Positions 8,724 through 18,103 of a stretch of 64,000 bases of DNA are shown piece after piece. The DNA comes from Azorhizobium sp965227945 (GTDB lineage: Bacteria > Pseudomonadota > Alphaproteobacteria > Rhizobiales > Xanthobacteraceae): positions 2,728,001 through 2,792,000 of the forward strand of contig CBDDGQ010000006.1 in the NCBI GenBank assembly GCA_965227945.1, given 5' to 3'. The position numbers were made by a program, and so were the translations under genes. Within the stretch, counting starts at the first letter, position 1. Each line of letters opens with the position of its first letter. The notes beneath the pieces are model-generated. The model was not told where the DNA came from. It saw nothing but the letters and a program-made list of their open reading frames with translations, and did no database searches.

Positions 8724-9905
8724 ATGGGGATCGAGAGCGCGCGGGTATCCGACCGCTACAAGGCGATGCTGCGCCATGGCGACATCCAGACCGATCCGGC
8801 GCAGCAGACCGTGGTTGCGGCCCTGGCCCAGCTGGAGATCGCCCTTCGGGAACGGGCGCTGGCCAAGAAGTCCTCGGCTTTGGGCTGGCTGTTCCACCGC
8901 CGCACGCCGCAGATGCCCCGCGGCCTCTACATCTACGGCCGCGTGGGGCGCGGCAAGACCATGCTAATGGACTTGTTTTTCGAGTCCCTCACCGGCCCAA
9001 GCAAGCGCCGGGCGCACTTTCACGAATTCATGGCCGATGTGCACGAGCGCATCCATGCCGAGCGCGAGGCCCAGAAGCGCGGCGAGCGCAAGACCGCCGA
9101 TCCCCTCCTGCCGGTGGCGGCGGCGCTGGCGGCCGAGGCGCAGGTCCTGTGCTTCGACGAATTCCACGTCACTGATATTGCCGATGCCATGATCCTCGGC
9201 CGGCTGTTCCAGCGGCTGTTCGACGATGGTGTGGTGCTGGTGGCCACCTCCAACGTGGCGCCGCAGGACCTTTATGCGGGCGGGCTGAACCGGGCCCTGT
9301 TCCTGCCCTTCATCGCCATGATCCAGGAGAAGACCGAGGTGCTCGCGCTCGATGCGCGCACCGATTATCGCATGGAGAAACTGGACGGGCTGCCCACGTG
9401 GTACAGCCCGCTGGATGCGGCGGCCCATGCGGCCATCGATGCCGCCTGGCTGCGCTTGGCCGGGCCGGATGGCGGCAAGCCCTCGGAATTGCACATGAAA
9501 GGCCGGGTCATCCCGGTCCCGCGGGCGGGCCACGGGGCGGCGCGCTTCAGCTTTGCCGACCTGTGCGAGCACCCGCTGGGGGCCTCGGACTATCTGCGTC
9601 TGTCACGCACGTACCATACGCTGGTGCTGGAAGACATTCCCGCCCTCAACCCCGAGCGGCGCAACGAGGCCAAGCGCTTCATCACCCTCATCGACACGCT
9701 TTATGACAACAACGTCAAACTGATCGCCTCGGCCGCCACCGAGCCGGAGGGGCTCTATGTGGGGGCCGACGGCACCGAGGCGTTCGAATTCAACCGGACG
9801 GTGTCCCGGCTGCATGAAATGCGCTCGTCGGATTATCTCGCCCAGCCGCACGGTCGCGGCGACTCCGCAGCCAGCGGGGATGCCACGGGGCTTGTGGAAA
9901 CCTGA
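8724..9905 (+). CDS. zapE: Cell division/AFG1-family ATPase ZapE
   Basis: The 393-residue AFG1-like P-loop ATPase starts at ATG 8724, five bases after GGAGG. The Walker A is YGRVGRGKTMLMD, the Walker B is VLCFDEFHVTD, and the sensor region is VLVATSNVAPQDLY. The C-terminal SDYLRLSRTYHTLVLEDIP and FITLIDTLYDNNVKL blocks are typical. In E. coli ZapE modulates FtsZ rings under stress; mitochondrial homologues act in protein quality control. It lies just upstream of mdh on the same strand, an arrangement I recall from other Rhizobiales, with about 150 bp between them. Confidence 0.9.
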   Translation: MGIESARVSDRYKAMLRHGDIQTDPAQQTVVAALAQLEIALRERALAKKSSALGWLFHRRTPQMPRGLYIYGRVGRGKTMLMDLFFESLTGPSKRRAHFHEFMADVHERIHAEREAQKRGERKTADPLLPVAAALAAEAQVLCFDEFHVTDIADAMILGRLFQRLFDDGVVLVATSNVAPQDLYAGGLNRALFLPFIAMIQEKTEVLALDARTDYRMEKLDGLPTWYSPLDAAAHAAIDAAWLRLAGPDGGKPSELHMKGRVIPVPRAGHGAARFSFADLCEHPLGASDYLRLSRTYHTLVLEDIPALNPERRNEAKRFITLIDTLYDNNVKLIASAATEPEGLYVGADGTEAFEFNRTVSRLHEMRSSDYLAQPHGRGDSAASGDATGLVET

Positions 9906-10052
9906 GGTTTTCGGCCGCCGCGGGGACCGCAATTCTCAACTCCCGTTGCGAAAGGCTTATGCGCGGGAGTCTTGAACCCCTCTGCGGATGGGAGTAGTCA
10001 AGCCCCGCTCGGCCTTAGGCCGCTGTCTTTGCATCCGAGGATTTTGTCCCTC

Positions 10053-11018
10053 ATGGCGCGCAGCAAGATTGCCCTGATCGGCGCCGGCCAGATTGGCGGC
10101 ACGCTCGCGCTTCTGGCGGGGCTGAAGGACCTGGGCGACATCGTCCTGTTCGACGTGGCCGAAGGGATTCCCCAGGGCAAAGCGCTGGATCTGGCGGAAC
10201 TGGCCCCCATGGCGGGCTTCGATGCGCGCCTTCTGGGCACCAATGCCTATGAGCATATTGCCGGCGCCGATGTGGTGATCGTCACCGCCGGCATCGCCCG
10301 CAAGCCGGGCATGAGCCGCGACGATCTCCTGGCGGTCAATCTCAAAGTCATGGAGCAGGCGGGGGCGGGAATCGCCAAATACACGCCCGATGCCTTCGTC
10401 ATCTGCATCACCAATCCGCTGGACGCCATGGTGTGGGCGCTGCAACGGGCGTCGGGCCTGCCGCGGCCCAAGGTGGTGGGCATGGCCGGGGTGCTGGACA
10501 GCGCCCGCCTGCGCTTCTTCCTGGCGGACGAGTTCAATGTCTCGGTGGAAGACGTGACCGCCTTCGTGCTGGGCGGGCACGGCGACACCATGGTGCCGCT
10601 GCTGCGCTATTGCACGGTGGCCGGGATTCCGGTGCCTGATCTCATCAAGATCGGCTGGACCAGCCAGGAGCGCATCGACGCCATCGTCGCGCGCACCCGC
10701 AACGGCGGCGCCGAGATCGTCGAACTTCTGAAGTCCGGCTCGGCCTTCTATGCGCCCGCGGCGGCGGCCATCGCCATGGCCGAGAGCTATCTCAAGGACA
10801 AGAAGCGCGTGCTGCCGGTGGCGGCGGCGCTGTCCGGGGAATATGGCCTGAAGGACATCTATGTGGGTGTGCCGGCGGTGATCGGCGCCCGCGGCGTGGA
10901 GCGGATCGTGGAGCTGGATCTGGATCGCTCCGAGCGTGCCCAATTCGACAAGTCGGTAGCCGCCGTCCAATCCTTGGTGGAGGCCTGCCTCTCGCTGGCA
11001 CCGGATCTGGCCCGGTGA
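10053..11018 (+). CDS. mdh: Malate dehydrogenase
   Basis: This 321-residue LDH-like (type 3) malate dehydrogenase interconverts malate and oxaloacetate with NAD in the TCA cycle. It shows the Rossmann motif IALIGAGQIGGTLA, NAD-binding Asp (VLFDVAEG), the substrate loop GIARKPGMSRDDLL, ICITNPLDAMV and the catalytic His in FVLGGHGDTMVP. The start MARSKIAL at 10053 matches the family; the frame is open further upstream without family similarity. It heads the TCA gene block and is followed at once by a terminator-like hairpin, so part of its transcription may be separate from sucC. Confidence 0.96.
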   Translation: MARSKIALIGAGQIGGTLALLAGLKDLGDIVLFDVAEGIPQGKALDLAELAPMAGFDARLLGTNAYEHIAGADVVIVTAGIARKPGMSRDDLLAVNLKVMEQAGAGIAKYTPDAFVICITNPLDAMVWALQRASGLPRPKVVGMAGVLDSARLRFFLADEFNVSVEDVTAFVLGGHGDTMVPLLRYCTVAGIPVPDLIKIGWTSQERIDAIVARTRNGGAEIVELLKSGSAFYAPAAAAIAMAESYLKDKKRVLPVAAALSGEYGLKDIYVGVPAVIGARGVERIVELDLDRSERAQFDKSVAAVQSLVEACLSLAPDLAR

Positions 11019-11031
11019 CCGTCTGATCCCC

Positions 11032-11058
11032 CGGCGGCCCCTCGCGGGCCGCCGTTTT
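11032..11058 (+). terminator. Hairpin terminator or attenuator between mdh and sucC
   Basis: CGGCGGCCC and GGGCCGCCG form a perfect 9-bp stem with loop CTCGC, followed by TTTTC. It lies 14 bp after the mdh stop and about 100 bp before sucC. It could end mdh transcripts fully or in part. Confidence 0.65.
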
Positions 11059-11154
11059 CATGCCGGCGGGGCAACCTGCTGGCCAGTTTCCACCCGAAGT
11101 GTTCCGCTCCCTGAGGGGAGGGGGGCAATTCGCAACCCTTAGGGACGGAGCCCC

Positions 11155-12357
11155 ATGAACATCCACGAGTACCAGGCGAAAGCGCTGCTGAAGACGTACG
11201 GCGCGCCGGTATCGCGCGGCGTCGCGGTGTTGGCGGTCGATGAAGCGGAGAAGGCAGCGGCCGAATTGGGCGGGCCGTTGTGGGTGGTGAAATCCCAGAT
11301 CCATGCGGGCGGCCGCGGCAAGGGCAAGTTCAAGGAAGCCGCCGCCGGTGAAAAGGGCGGCGTGCGCCTCGCCCGCTCCGTGGACGAGGTGAAGACCTTC
11401 GTGCGCGAGATGCTGGGCAACACCCTGGTGACCGCGCAGACCGGCCCCGCCGGCAAGCAGGTCAACCGGCTCTATATCGAGGAAGGCTCCGACATCGAGG
11501 CGGAGTTCTATCTCTCGCTGCTGGTGGATCGCTCCACCTCGCGCGTCTCCTTCGTGGTCTCCACCGAAGGCGGCATGGACATCGAGGAAGTGGCCCACAA
11601 CACGCCGGAGAAGATCGTCTCCTTCTCGGTGGACCCGGTCACCGGCATCGAGCCCTTCCACGGCCGCAAGGTGGCCGACGCCCTCGGCCTCACCGGCGAT
11701 CTGGCCAAGCAGGCCGGCAAGGTGACGGAGGTGCTCTACACCGCCTTCACCGACACCGACATGGCGATGCTGGAGATCAACCCGCTCATCGTCACCAAGG
11801 ACGCCAAGATCCGCGTGCTGGACGCCAAGGTGACGTTCGATTCCAACGCGCTGTTCCGTCACCCCGATCTCATGCCGCTGCGCGACGAGACCGAGGAAGA
11901 CGCAAAGGAGATCGAGGCCTCCAAGTATGACCTCGCTTACATCGCGCTGGACGGCACCATCGGCTGCATGGTGAACGGCGCCGGCCTGGCCATGGCCACG
12001 CTGGACATCATCAAGCTCTATGGCGAGGAGCCGGCCAACTTCCTGGACGTGGGCGGTGGCGCCACGGAAGAAAAGGTGACGGCGGCGTTCAAGATCATCA
12101 CCTCGGATCCCTCCGTGAAGGGCATCCTGGTGAACATCTTCGGCGGCATCATGAAGTGCGACGTGATCGCCCGCGGCGTGATCGCGGCGGTGACCGCGGT
12201 GGGGCTGCAGGTGCCCCTCGTGGTGCGCCTGGAAGGCACCAATGTGGAGCAGGGCAAGCAGATCATCCGCGACAGCGGGCTGAACGTGATCCCCGCCGAT
12301 GATCTGGATGATGCGGCGCAGAAGATCGTCGCGGCCGTGAAGAAGGAAGCTGCGTGA
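11155..12357 (+). CDS. sucC: Succinyl-CoA synthetase beta subunit (ADP-forming)
   Basis: The 400-residue product starts MNIHEYQAKALLKTYG, the standard SucC N-terminus, after an AGGGACGGAG ribosome-binding region. It has the ATP-grasp features VKSQIHAGGRGK and LEINPLIVT, and the C-terminal CoA-ligase domain with NIFGGIMKCDVIA and VRLEGTNVEQGK. With SucD it makes ATP from ADP, phosphate and succinyl-CoA. The TGA stop shares one base with the sucD ATG, so the subunits are translationally coupled. Confidence 0.97.
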   Translation: MNIHEYQAKALLKTYGAPVSRGVAVLAVDEAEKAAAELGGPLWVVKSQIHAGGRGKGKFKEAAAGEKGGVRLARSVDEVKTFVREMLGNTLVTAQTGPAGKQVNRLYIEEGSDIEAEFYLSLLVDRSTSRVSFVVSTEGGMDIEEVAHNTPEKIVSFSVDPVTGIEPFHGRKVADALGLTGDLAKQAGKVTEVLYTAFTDTDMAMLEINPLIVTKDAKIRVLDAKVTFDSNALFRHPDLMPLRDETEEDAKEIEASKYDLAYIALDGTIGCMVNGAGLAMATLDIIKLYGEEPANFLDVGGGATEEKVTAAFKIITSDPSVKGILVNIFGGIMKCDVIARGVIAAVTAVGLQVPLVVRLEGTNVEQGKQIIRDSGLNVIPADDLDDAAQKIVAAVKKEAA

Positions 12358-13241
12358 TGTCCGTGCTGATCGACGCCAATACCAAGGTTATCACCCAGGG
12401 CTTCACCGGCAAGAACGGCACGTTCCATTCCGAGCAGGCCATCGCCTATGGTACCAAGATGGTGGGCGGCACCTCGCCGGGCAAAGGCGGCTCGACCCAT
12501 CTCGGCCTGCCGGTGTTCGACACGGTGATCGAGGCGAAAGAGGCCACCGGCGCCGACGCGAGCGTGATCTACGTCCCGCCGCCGGGCGCGGCCGACGCCA
12601 TCCTGGAAGCCATCGATGCCGAGATCGGCCTCATCGTGTGCATCACCGAAGGCATTCCGGTGCTGGACATGGTGAAGGTGAAGCGGGCGCTGTCGGGCTC
12701 CAAGTCGCGCCTCATCGGGCCGAACTGCCCCGGCGTCGTCACCGCCGGCCAGTCGAAGATCGGCATCATGCCGGCCAACATCTTCAAGCCCGGCTCGGTG
12801 GGCGTGGTCTCGCGCTCCGGCACTTTGACCTATGAAGCGGTATTCCAGACCACCCAGGAGGGCCTGGGCCAGACGAGCGCCGTGGGCATCGGCGGCGACC
12901 CGGTGAAGGGCACCGAGTTCATCGACGTGCTGGAGCTGTTCCTGGCGGATCCGAAGACGGAGTCGATCATCATGATCGGCGAGATCGGCGGCTCGGCGGA
13001 AGAGGATGCGGCGCAGTTCATCGCCGACGAGGCCAAGCGCGGGCGCAAGAAGCCGATGGTGGGCTTCATCGCCGGCCGCACGGCGCCTCCCGGCCGTCGC
13101 ATGGGTCATGCGGGCGCCATCATCTCCGGCGGCAAGGGCGGCGCGGAAGACAAGATCGCCGCCATGGAAGCGGCCGGCATCACCGTCTCCCCCTCGCCCG
13201 CGCGGCTGGGCAAGACCTTGGCGGCGGTGCTGAAGGGCTGA
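12357..13241 (+). CDS. sucD: Succinyl-CoA synthetase alpha subunit
   Basis: This 294-residue subunit binds CoA and carries the phosphohistidine. Visible features are MSVLIDANTKVITQGFTGKNG, the CoA-binding GKGGSTHLGLPVF, LIGPNCPGVVT and the active-site His in RRMGHAGAIISGGKGG near residue 245. ATG 12357 overlaps the sucC stop (TGATG); a GTG one codon earlier is in frame but less likely. A 12-bp hairpin follows the stop, before a long leader of sucA. Confidence 0.97.
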   Translation: MSVLIDANTKVITQGFTGKNGTFHSEQAIAYGTKMVGGTSPGKGGSTHLGLPVFDTVIEAKEATGADASVIYVPPPGAADAILEAIDAEIGLIVCITEGIPVLDMVKVKRALSGSKSRLIGPNCPGVVTAGQSKIGIMPANIFKPGSVGVVSRSGTLTYEAVFQTTQEGLGQTSAVGIGGDPVKGTEFIDVLELFLADPKTESIIMIGEIGGSAEEDAAQFIADEAKRGRKKPMVGFIAGRTAPPGRRMGHAGAIISGGKGGAEDKIAAMEAAGITVSPSPARLGKTLAAVLKG

Positions 13242-13249
13242 AAGCAACA

Positions 13250-13277
13250 GCAATCCGGTGAGACTTCACCGGATTGC
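13250..13277 (+). terminator. Perfect 12-bp hairpin after sucD
   Basis: GCAATCCGGTGA and TCACCGGATTGC are separated by GACT, starting 8 bp after the sucD stop. Only a short CTTTC follows, so it may be a weak terminator or an RNA 3'-end stabiliser. Confidence 0.6.
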
Positions 13278-13591
13278 CGTCTTTCAGGGCGTACAACACG
13301 CATGTGCCATCCCGGCGAAAGCCAGGAGCGGTAGGCGCAACGCAGGTCAGCTGTGCGCACAAGGCCGTGGTCGGTGGGGGAAAGGTCCTTTCGCCCGCCC
13401 GCTTCGGGGCTTATGTAACGCACGGCTGGCCCGCTCCGCGCTTCGCGGGGTGTGCATATGCGGTGATGCGGCGGCGCAGCCCGGCGCATCGTCATCTTTA
13501 TGGCTGTCAACGGCTTTTGGGCTTGGTTTTCGGCGCGAGTTGCGCTCTTAAACGAGGCCGAAGCACCAAAGGTCATCCGGGATCTAGGCCC
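13278..13591. other. Long non-coding leader between sucD and sucA
   Basis: After the hairpin there are about 314 bp without a recognisable gene. A short stem-loop (CCGCG-CTT-CGCGG, 13436-13448) is present. The sucA frame stays open from 13274 without a stop, but the implied residues look like random GC-rich translation. The AT-richer stretch 13495-13590 is the most likely place for a sucA promoter; I cannot point to convincing -35/-10 boxes. No clear riboswitch is seen. Confidence 0.5.
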
Positions 13592-16549
13592 ATGTCGCGC
13601 GCGGACCAGAACGACCTCCTTCTCGCCACCTCCTTTCTGTACGGAGGTAATGCTCAGTGGATAGAAGATCTCTATGCCCAGTATGAGGCTGACCCCGCTT
13701 CGGTGGACGCCCAGTGGCAGAGCTTCTTCGCCGCGCTGAAGGACGATCCCGAAGCGGTCAAGAAAAGCGCCCGCGGCGCCTCCTGGAAGAAGCCGGGCTG
13801 GCCGCAGCACGCCAATGGTGAACTGGTCTCCGCCCTCGACGGCAATTGGATCGAGGTGGAGAAGAAGGTCACCGAGAAGGTGAAGGAGAAGGCCCAGAAG
13901 GCGGGCGTCGAATTCTCCGCCACCGAGGTGCAGCAGGCGACCCGCGACAGTGTCAAGGCGCTGATGATGATCCGGGCCTACCGCATGCGCGGCCATCTCC
14001 AGGCCGATCTCGATCCGCTGAAGCTGATCCCGCCGCGCGAGGCGCCGGAACTCGACCCGGTCTCCTACGGCTTTTACGAATCCGATCTCGACCGCAAGAT
14101 CTTCATCGACAACGTGCTCGGGCTGGAATTTGCCACCGTGCGCGAGATGGTGGGCATCCTGCGCCGTACCTATTGCCAGACCATCGGTGTGGAATTCATG
14201 CACATCTCCTCGCCCGAGGAGAAGGCCTGGATCCAGGAGCGCATCGAGGGCGTGGACAAGGAAGTGTCCTTCACCCGCGAGGGCAAGCGCGCCATCCTCA
14301 ACAAGCTGGTGGAGGCCGAGGGCTTCGAGAAGTTCCTCGATGTCAAATACACCGGCACCAAGCGCTTCGGCCTGGACGGCGGCGAAAGCCTGATCCCGGC
14401 GCTGGAACAGATCATCAAGCGCGGCGGCAATCTGGGCGTGCGGGACATCGTGTTCGGCATGGCTCATCGCGGCCGCCTGAATGTGCTCACCCAGGTGATG
14501 GGCAAGCCCCATCGCGCCCTGTTCCACGAGTTCAAGGGCGGCTCCTGGGCCCCCGACGAGGTCGAGGGCTCCGGCGACGTGAAGTACCATCTGGGCGCCT
14601 CGTCGGACCGCGAGTTCGACGGCAACAAGGTGCATCTGTCGCTGACCGCCAATCCCTCGCATCTGGAAATCGTCGATCCGGTGGTGCTGGGCAAGGCCCG
14701 CGCCAAGCAGGACCAACTGGGCGATACCGAGCGGGTGGCGGTGCTGCCGCTGCTGCTGCACGGCGATGCCGCCTTCGCTGGCCAGGGCGTTGTGGCCGAG
14801 TGCCTGGGGCTCTCGGGCCTCAAGGGTCACCGCACCGGCGGCTCGATCCACGTCATCATCAACAACCAGATCGGCTTCACCACCAATCCGCGCTATTCGC
14901 GCTCCTCGCCTTATCCCTCGGATGTGGCGAAGATGATCGAAGCGCCGATCTTCCATGTGAATGGCGACGATCCGGAAGCGGTGACCTTCTGCGCCAAGGT
15001 GGCGACCGAATTCCGCCAGCGCTTCCACAAGCCGGTGGTCATCGACATCTTCTGCTATCGCCGCTTCGGCCATAACGAAGGCGACGAGCCGTCCTTCACC
15101 CAGCCGCACATGTACAAGGTGATCCGCCAGCATCCCTCGACGCTGGAGCTGTACGGCCGGAAGCTGGAAGCCGAAGGCGTGATCGCCGCCGGTGAGCTGG
15201 ACCAGATGCGCGCCGCCTGGCGCGACAAGCTGGAAGGCGAGCACGAGGCGGGGCAGCACTACAAGCCCAACAAGGCCGACTGGCTGGACGGGCGCTGGTC
15301 GGGGCTCAAGGCCTCCAACAGCGAAGACGATCCGCGCCGTGGCAACACCGGCGTCGCGCTCGACGTGCTGAAGGACATCGGCCGCAAGATCACCAGCGTG
15401 CCGGAGGGCTTCACCCCCCACCGCACCATCCAGCGCTTCCTGGACAATCGCCGCAAGGCGGTGGTGGAAGACGGCGCCGGCATCGATTGGGCCACCGGTG
15501 AGGCCCTGGCCTTCTGCACCCTGCTGGAAGAGGGCAGCCCCGTGCGCCTGTCCGGACAGGACGTGGAGCGCGGCACCTTCTCGCAGCGCCATTCGGTGCT
15601 GATCGACCAGGACACCGAGCAGCGCTACAAGCCGTTCAACCACCTCACCGGGACGCAGGCCAAATACGAGGTCATCAATTCGATGCTCTCGGAGGAGGCG
15701 GTGCTCGGCTTCGAATATGGCTACACGCTGTCCGAGCCGAACACGCTCGTGCTGTGGGAAGCCCAGTTCGGCGACTTCGCCAATGGCGCCCAGGTGATCT
15801 TCGATCAGTTCCTGTCGTCCGGCGAGCGCAAGTGGCTGCGCATGTCCGGCCTCGTCTGCCTGCTGCCGCACGGCTATGAGGGGCAGGGGCCTGAGCATTC
15901 CTCGGCCCGCCTGGAGCGCTATCTCCAGATGTGCGCCGAAGACAATATGCAGGTGGCCAACTGCACGACGCCGGCCAATTACTTCCACATCCTGCGCCGG
16001 CAGCTGAAGCGGGAATTCCGCAAGCCGCTGATCCTGATGACGCCCAAGTCGCTGCTGCGGCACAAGAAGGCGGTCTCGCGCCTGGAAGAGTTCGGCGCCG
16101 AGACCTCGTTCCACCGCGTGCTGTGGGACGACGCGCAGTCCAACCCCACCAGCGAGAGCATCCATCTGGTGGCGGACGACAAGATCCGCCGCGTGGTGCT
16201 GTGTTCCGGCAAGGTCTATTACGACCTGCTGGAGGAGCGCGAGAAGCGCGGCACCAACGACGTCTATCTGATGCGCGTGGAACAGCTGTTCCCGTTCCCG
16301 CTGAAGACCATGGCCCAGGAACTTTCGCGCTTCAAAAACGCCGAAGTGGTCTGGTGCCAGGAAGAGCCGAAGAACCAGGGGGCCTGGGCGTTCGTGCAGC
16401 CGTATCTGGAGTGGGTGCTGGAGAATATCGGCGCTGCCTCCCGCCGGCCGCGCTACGCCGGTCGCCCCGCCTCCGCCGCCACCGCGACGGGCCTCATGTC
16501 CAAGCATCTCGCCCAGCTGAAGGCGTTCCTGGAGGAAGCCCTCGGCTGA
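13592..16549 (+). CDS. sucA: 2-oxoglutarate dehydrogenase E1 component
   Basis: This 985-residue thiamine-diphosphate enzyme decarboxylates 2-oxoglutarate and transfers succinyl to the lipoyl group of SucB. The N-terminus MSRADQNDLLLATSFLYGG followed by the YAQYEADPASVDAQWQSFF segment is the conserved start that docks the complex. Later blocks are the GHRGRLNVL-like segment (MAHRGRLNVLTQVMGKPH), SGDVKYHLG, the ThDP GDAAFAGQGVVAE and NNQIGFTTNP motifs, and LLPHGYEGQGPEHSSAR. The length is normal for Rhizobiales. I chose ATG 13592 over 106 upstream open codons because only from here is the sequence family-like. It is the first gene of sucA-sucB-(lysE-like)-lpdA. Confidence 0.96.
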   Translation: MSRADQNDLLLATSFLYGGNAQWIEDLYAQYEADPASVDAQWQSFFAALKDDPEAVKKSARGASWKKPGWPQHANGELVSALDGNWIEVEKKVTEKVKEKAQKAGVEFSATEVQQATRDSVKALMMIRAYRMRGHLQADLDPLKLIPPREAPELDPVSYGFYESDLDRKIFIDNVLGLEFATVREMVGILRRTYCQTIGVEFMHISSPEEKAWIQERIEGVDKEVSFTREGKRAILNKLVEAEGFEKFLDVKYTGTKRFGLDGGESLIPALEQIIKRGGNLGVRDIVFGMAHRGRLNVLTQVMGKPHRALFHEFKGGSWAPDEVEGSGDVKYHLGASSDREFDGNKVHLSLTANPSHLEIVDPVVLGKARAKQDQLGDTERVAVLPLLLHGDAAFAGQGVVAECLGLSGLKGHRTGGSIHVIINNQIGFTTNPRYSRSSPYPSDVAKMIEAPIFHVNGDDPEAVTFCAKVATEFRQRFHKPVVIDIFCYRRFGHNEGDEPSFTQPHMYKVIRQHPSTLELYGRKLEAEGVIAAGELDQMRAAWRDKLEGEHEAGQHYKPNKADWLDGRWSGLKASNSEDDPRRGNTGVALDVLKDIGRKITSVPEGFTPHRTIQRFLDNRRKAVVEDGAGIDWATGEALAFCTLLEEGSPVRLSGQDVERGTFSQRHSVLIDQDTEQRYKPFNHLTGTQAKYEVINSMLSEEAVLGFEYGYTLSEPNTLVLWEAQFGDFANGAQVIFDQFLSSGERKWLRMSGLVCLLPHGYEGQGPEHSSARLERYLQMCAEDNMQVANCTTPANYFHILRRQLKREFRKPLILMTPKSLLRHKKAVSRLEEFGAETSFHRVLWDDAQSNPTSESIHLVADDKIRRVVLCSGKVYYDLLEEREKRGTNDVYLMRVEQLFPFPLKTMAQELSRFKNAEVVWCQEEPKNQGAWAFVQPYLEWVLENIGAASRRPRYAGRPASAATATGLMSKHLAQLKAFLEEALG

Positions 16550-16613
16550 GGGGTTCTTCCCGCCTGACGCATGCAAGCCTGCAAACCCGCAAGATCGAAA
16601 GAAGACGACAGCC

Positions 16614-17861
16614 ATGGCAACCGAGATCCGCGTTCCCACGCTCGGCGAATCCGTGACGGAAGCGACCATCGGCAAGTGGTTCAAGAAGCCCGGCGATGCG
16701 GTGAAAGCCGACGAGCCGCTGGTGGAACTGGAAACCGATAAGGTCACCGTCGAAGTCCCCGCTCCGGCGGCGGGCGTGCTGGCGGAAATCGTCGCCAAGG
16801 ATGGCGAGACCGTCAACGTGGGCGCGCTGCTCGGCTCCATCGGCGAAGGCTCCGGCGCCGCCGCGGCCCCCGCGCCCAAGGCTGAGGCTCCCAAGGCCGA
16901 CGCTCCGAAGGCCGAGGCCCCCAAGGCCGCACCGGCTCCGGCGCCCGCCCCGGCGGCGGCCAAGGCCGCCAGCGCCAACGGTCCGGCGGTGGATCGCCTG
17001 TCGGCGGAAAGCGGCGTGTCGGCCGGAGGCGTCGATGGCTCCGGCAAGGATGGCCGGGTGACCAAGGGCGACATGCTGGCCGCCATCGCCTCGGCCACCC
17101 AGGCGACCACCAGCGCTCCGGCCCCCGCCGCGGCGCGCGGCCCCGCCAGCCAGGCGGATGCCGCCCGCGAAGAGCGGGTGAAGATGACCAAGCTGCGGCA
17201 GACCATCGCCCGCCGCCTGAAGGATGCGCAGAATACCGCCGCCATGCTCACCACGTTCAACGACGTGGACATGAGCGCGGTGATGGCCCTGCGGACCCAG
17301 TTCAAGGATGCGTTCGAGAAGAAGCACGGCACCAAGCTGGGCTTCATGGGCTTCTTCACCAAGGCGGTGATCGCGGCCCTGAAGGACATCCCGGCGGTGA
17401 ATGCCGAGATCGACGGCCAGGATCTGGTCTACAAGAACTATTACAACATCGGCATCGCGGTCGGCACCGAGAAGGGCCTCGTGGTCCCGGTGGTGCGTGA
17501 CGCCGACCTGATGACGGTGGCGGAGATCGAGAAGGCCATCGCCGGCTACGGCCGCAAGGCCCGTGACGGCAAGCTCGGCATTGACGACATGCAGGGCGGC
17601 ACCTTCACCATCACCAACGGCGGCATCTACGGCTCGCTGATGTCCACCCCCATCCTCAATGCACCGCAGTCCGGCATCCTCGGCATGCACCGCATCGAGG
17701 AGCGCCCGGTGGCCATCAAGGGCCAGGTGGTGATCCGCCCGATGATGTATCTGGCGCTGTCCTACGACCATCGCATCGTCGACGGCCGCGAGGCCGTGAC
17801 CTTCCTGGTGCGGGTCAAGGAGACCCTGGAGGATCCCGCGCGTCTCGTGCTGGATCTGTGA
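16614..17861 (+). CDS. sucB: 2-oxoglutarate dehydrogenase E2 component, dihydrolipoamide succinyltransferase
   Basis: The 415-residue E2 has one lipoyl domain (residues 1-75, lipoyl Lys43 in LETDKVTVEV), an Ala/Pro/Lys linker built from APKAEAPKAD repeats, an E3/E1-binding domain near 125-160 (VDRLSAESGV...GSGKDGRVTKGDML) and the catalytic domain with the HxxxDG motif YDHRIVDGREA near the C-terminus. It forms the core of the complex, passing succinyl groups to CoA. It follows sucA after 64 bp. Confidence 0.97.
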   Translation: MATEIRVPTLGESVTEATIGKWFKKPGDAVKADEPLVELETDKVTVEVPAPAAGVLAEIVAKDGETVNVGALLGSIGEGSGAAAAPAPKAEAPKADAPKAEAPKAAPAPAPAPAAAKAASANGPAVDRLSAESGVSAGGVDGSGKDGRVTKGDMLAAIASATQATTSAPAPAAARGPASQADAAREERVKMTKLRQTIARRLKDAQNTAAMLTTFNDVDMSAVMALRTQFKDAFEKKHGTKLGFMGFFTKAVIAALKDIPAVNAEIDGQDLVYKNYYNIGIAVGTEKGLVVPVVRDADLMTVAEIEKAIAGYGRKARDGKLGIDDMQGGTFTITNGGIYGSLMSTPILNAPQSGILGMHRIEERPVAIKGQVVIRPMMYLALSYDHRIVDGREAVTFLVRVKETLEDPARLVLDL

Positions 17862-18103
17862 TCGCAGGCAGCATCGGCGAAGGCCCCATCGCCGCCCCGG
17901 TTCTCCGGGTCGCGGTGCGGCCGTAGCGCCGGTGCCGTGCATGTTTTGAGGTTCCGGCCGGCGGTAAGTTGCCGGCCGCGGGCCGACCACACACGCCAAG
18001 CCGGACGCGCAAGGCGATAGGCGTGAGGCGGTGGGGGAGAGGGAGAGCGCGTGACGCGTTTTCCGGAGCTCCCGGCAGCGCCCCGCGGCGGGTAGGGCAG
18101 GCG

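Noticed and set aside
13106..17389. A 1427-codon open frame on the minus strand across sucA and sucB
   Set aside because: It is antisense to two clearly functional genes in a high-GC region where long antisense frames are expected. Its translation is low-complexity with no recognisable domain.
17955..17978. Inverted repeat CGGCCGGC-N8-GCCGGCCG after sucB
   Set aside because: It is a GC-only 8-bp stem with no T-run in a GC-rich region, so chance is likely.
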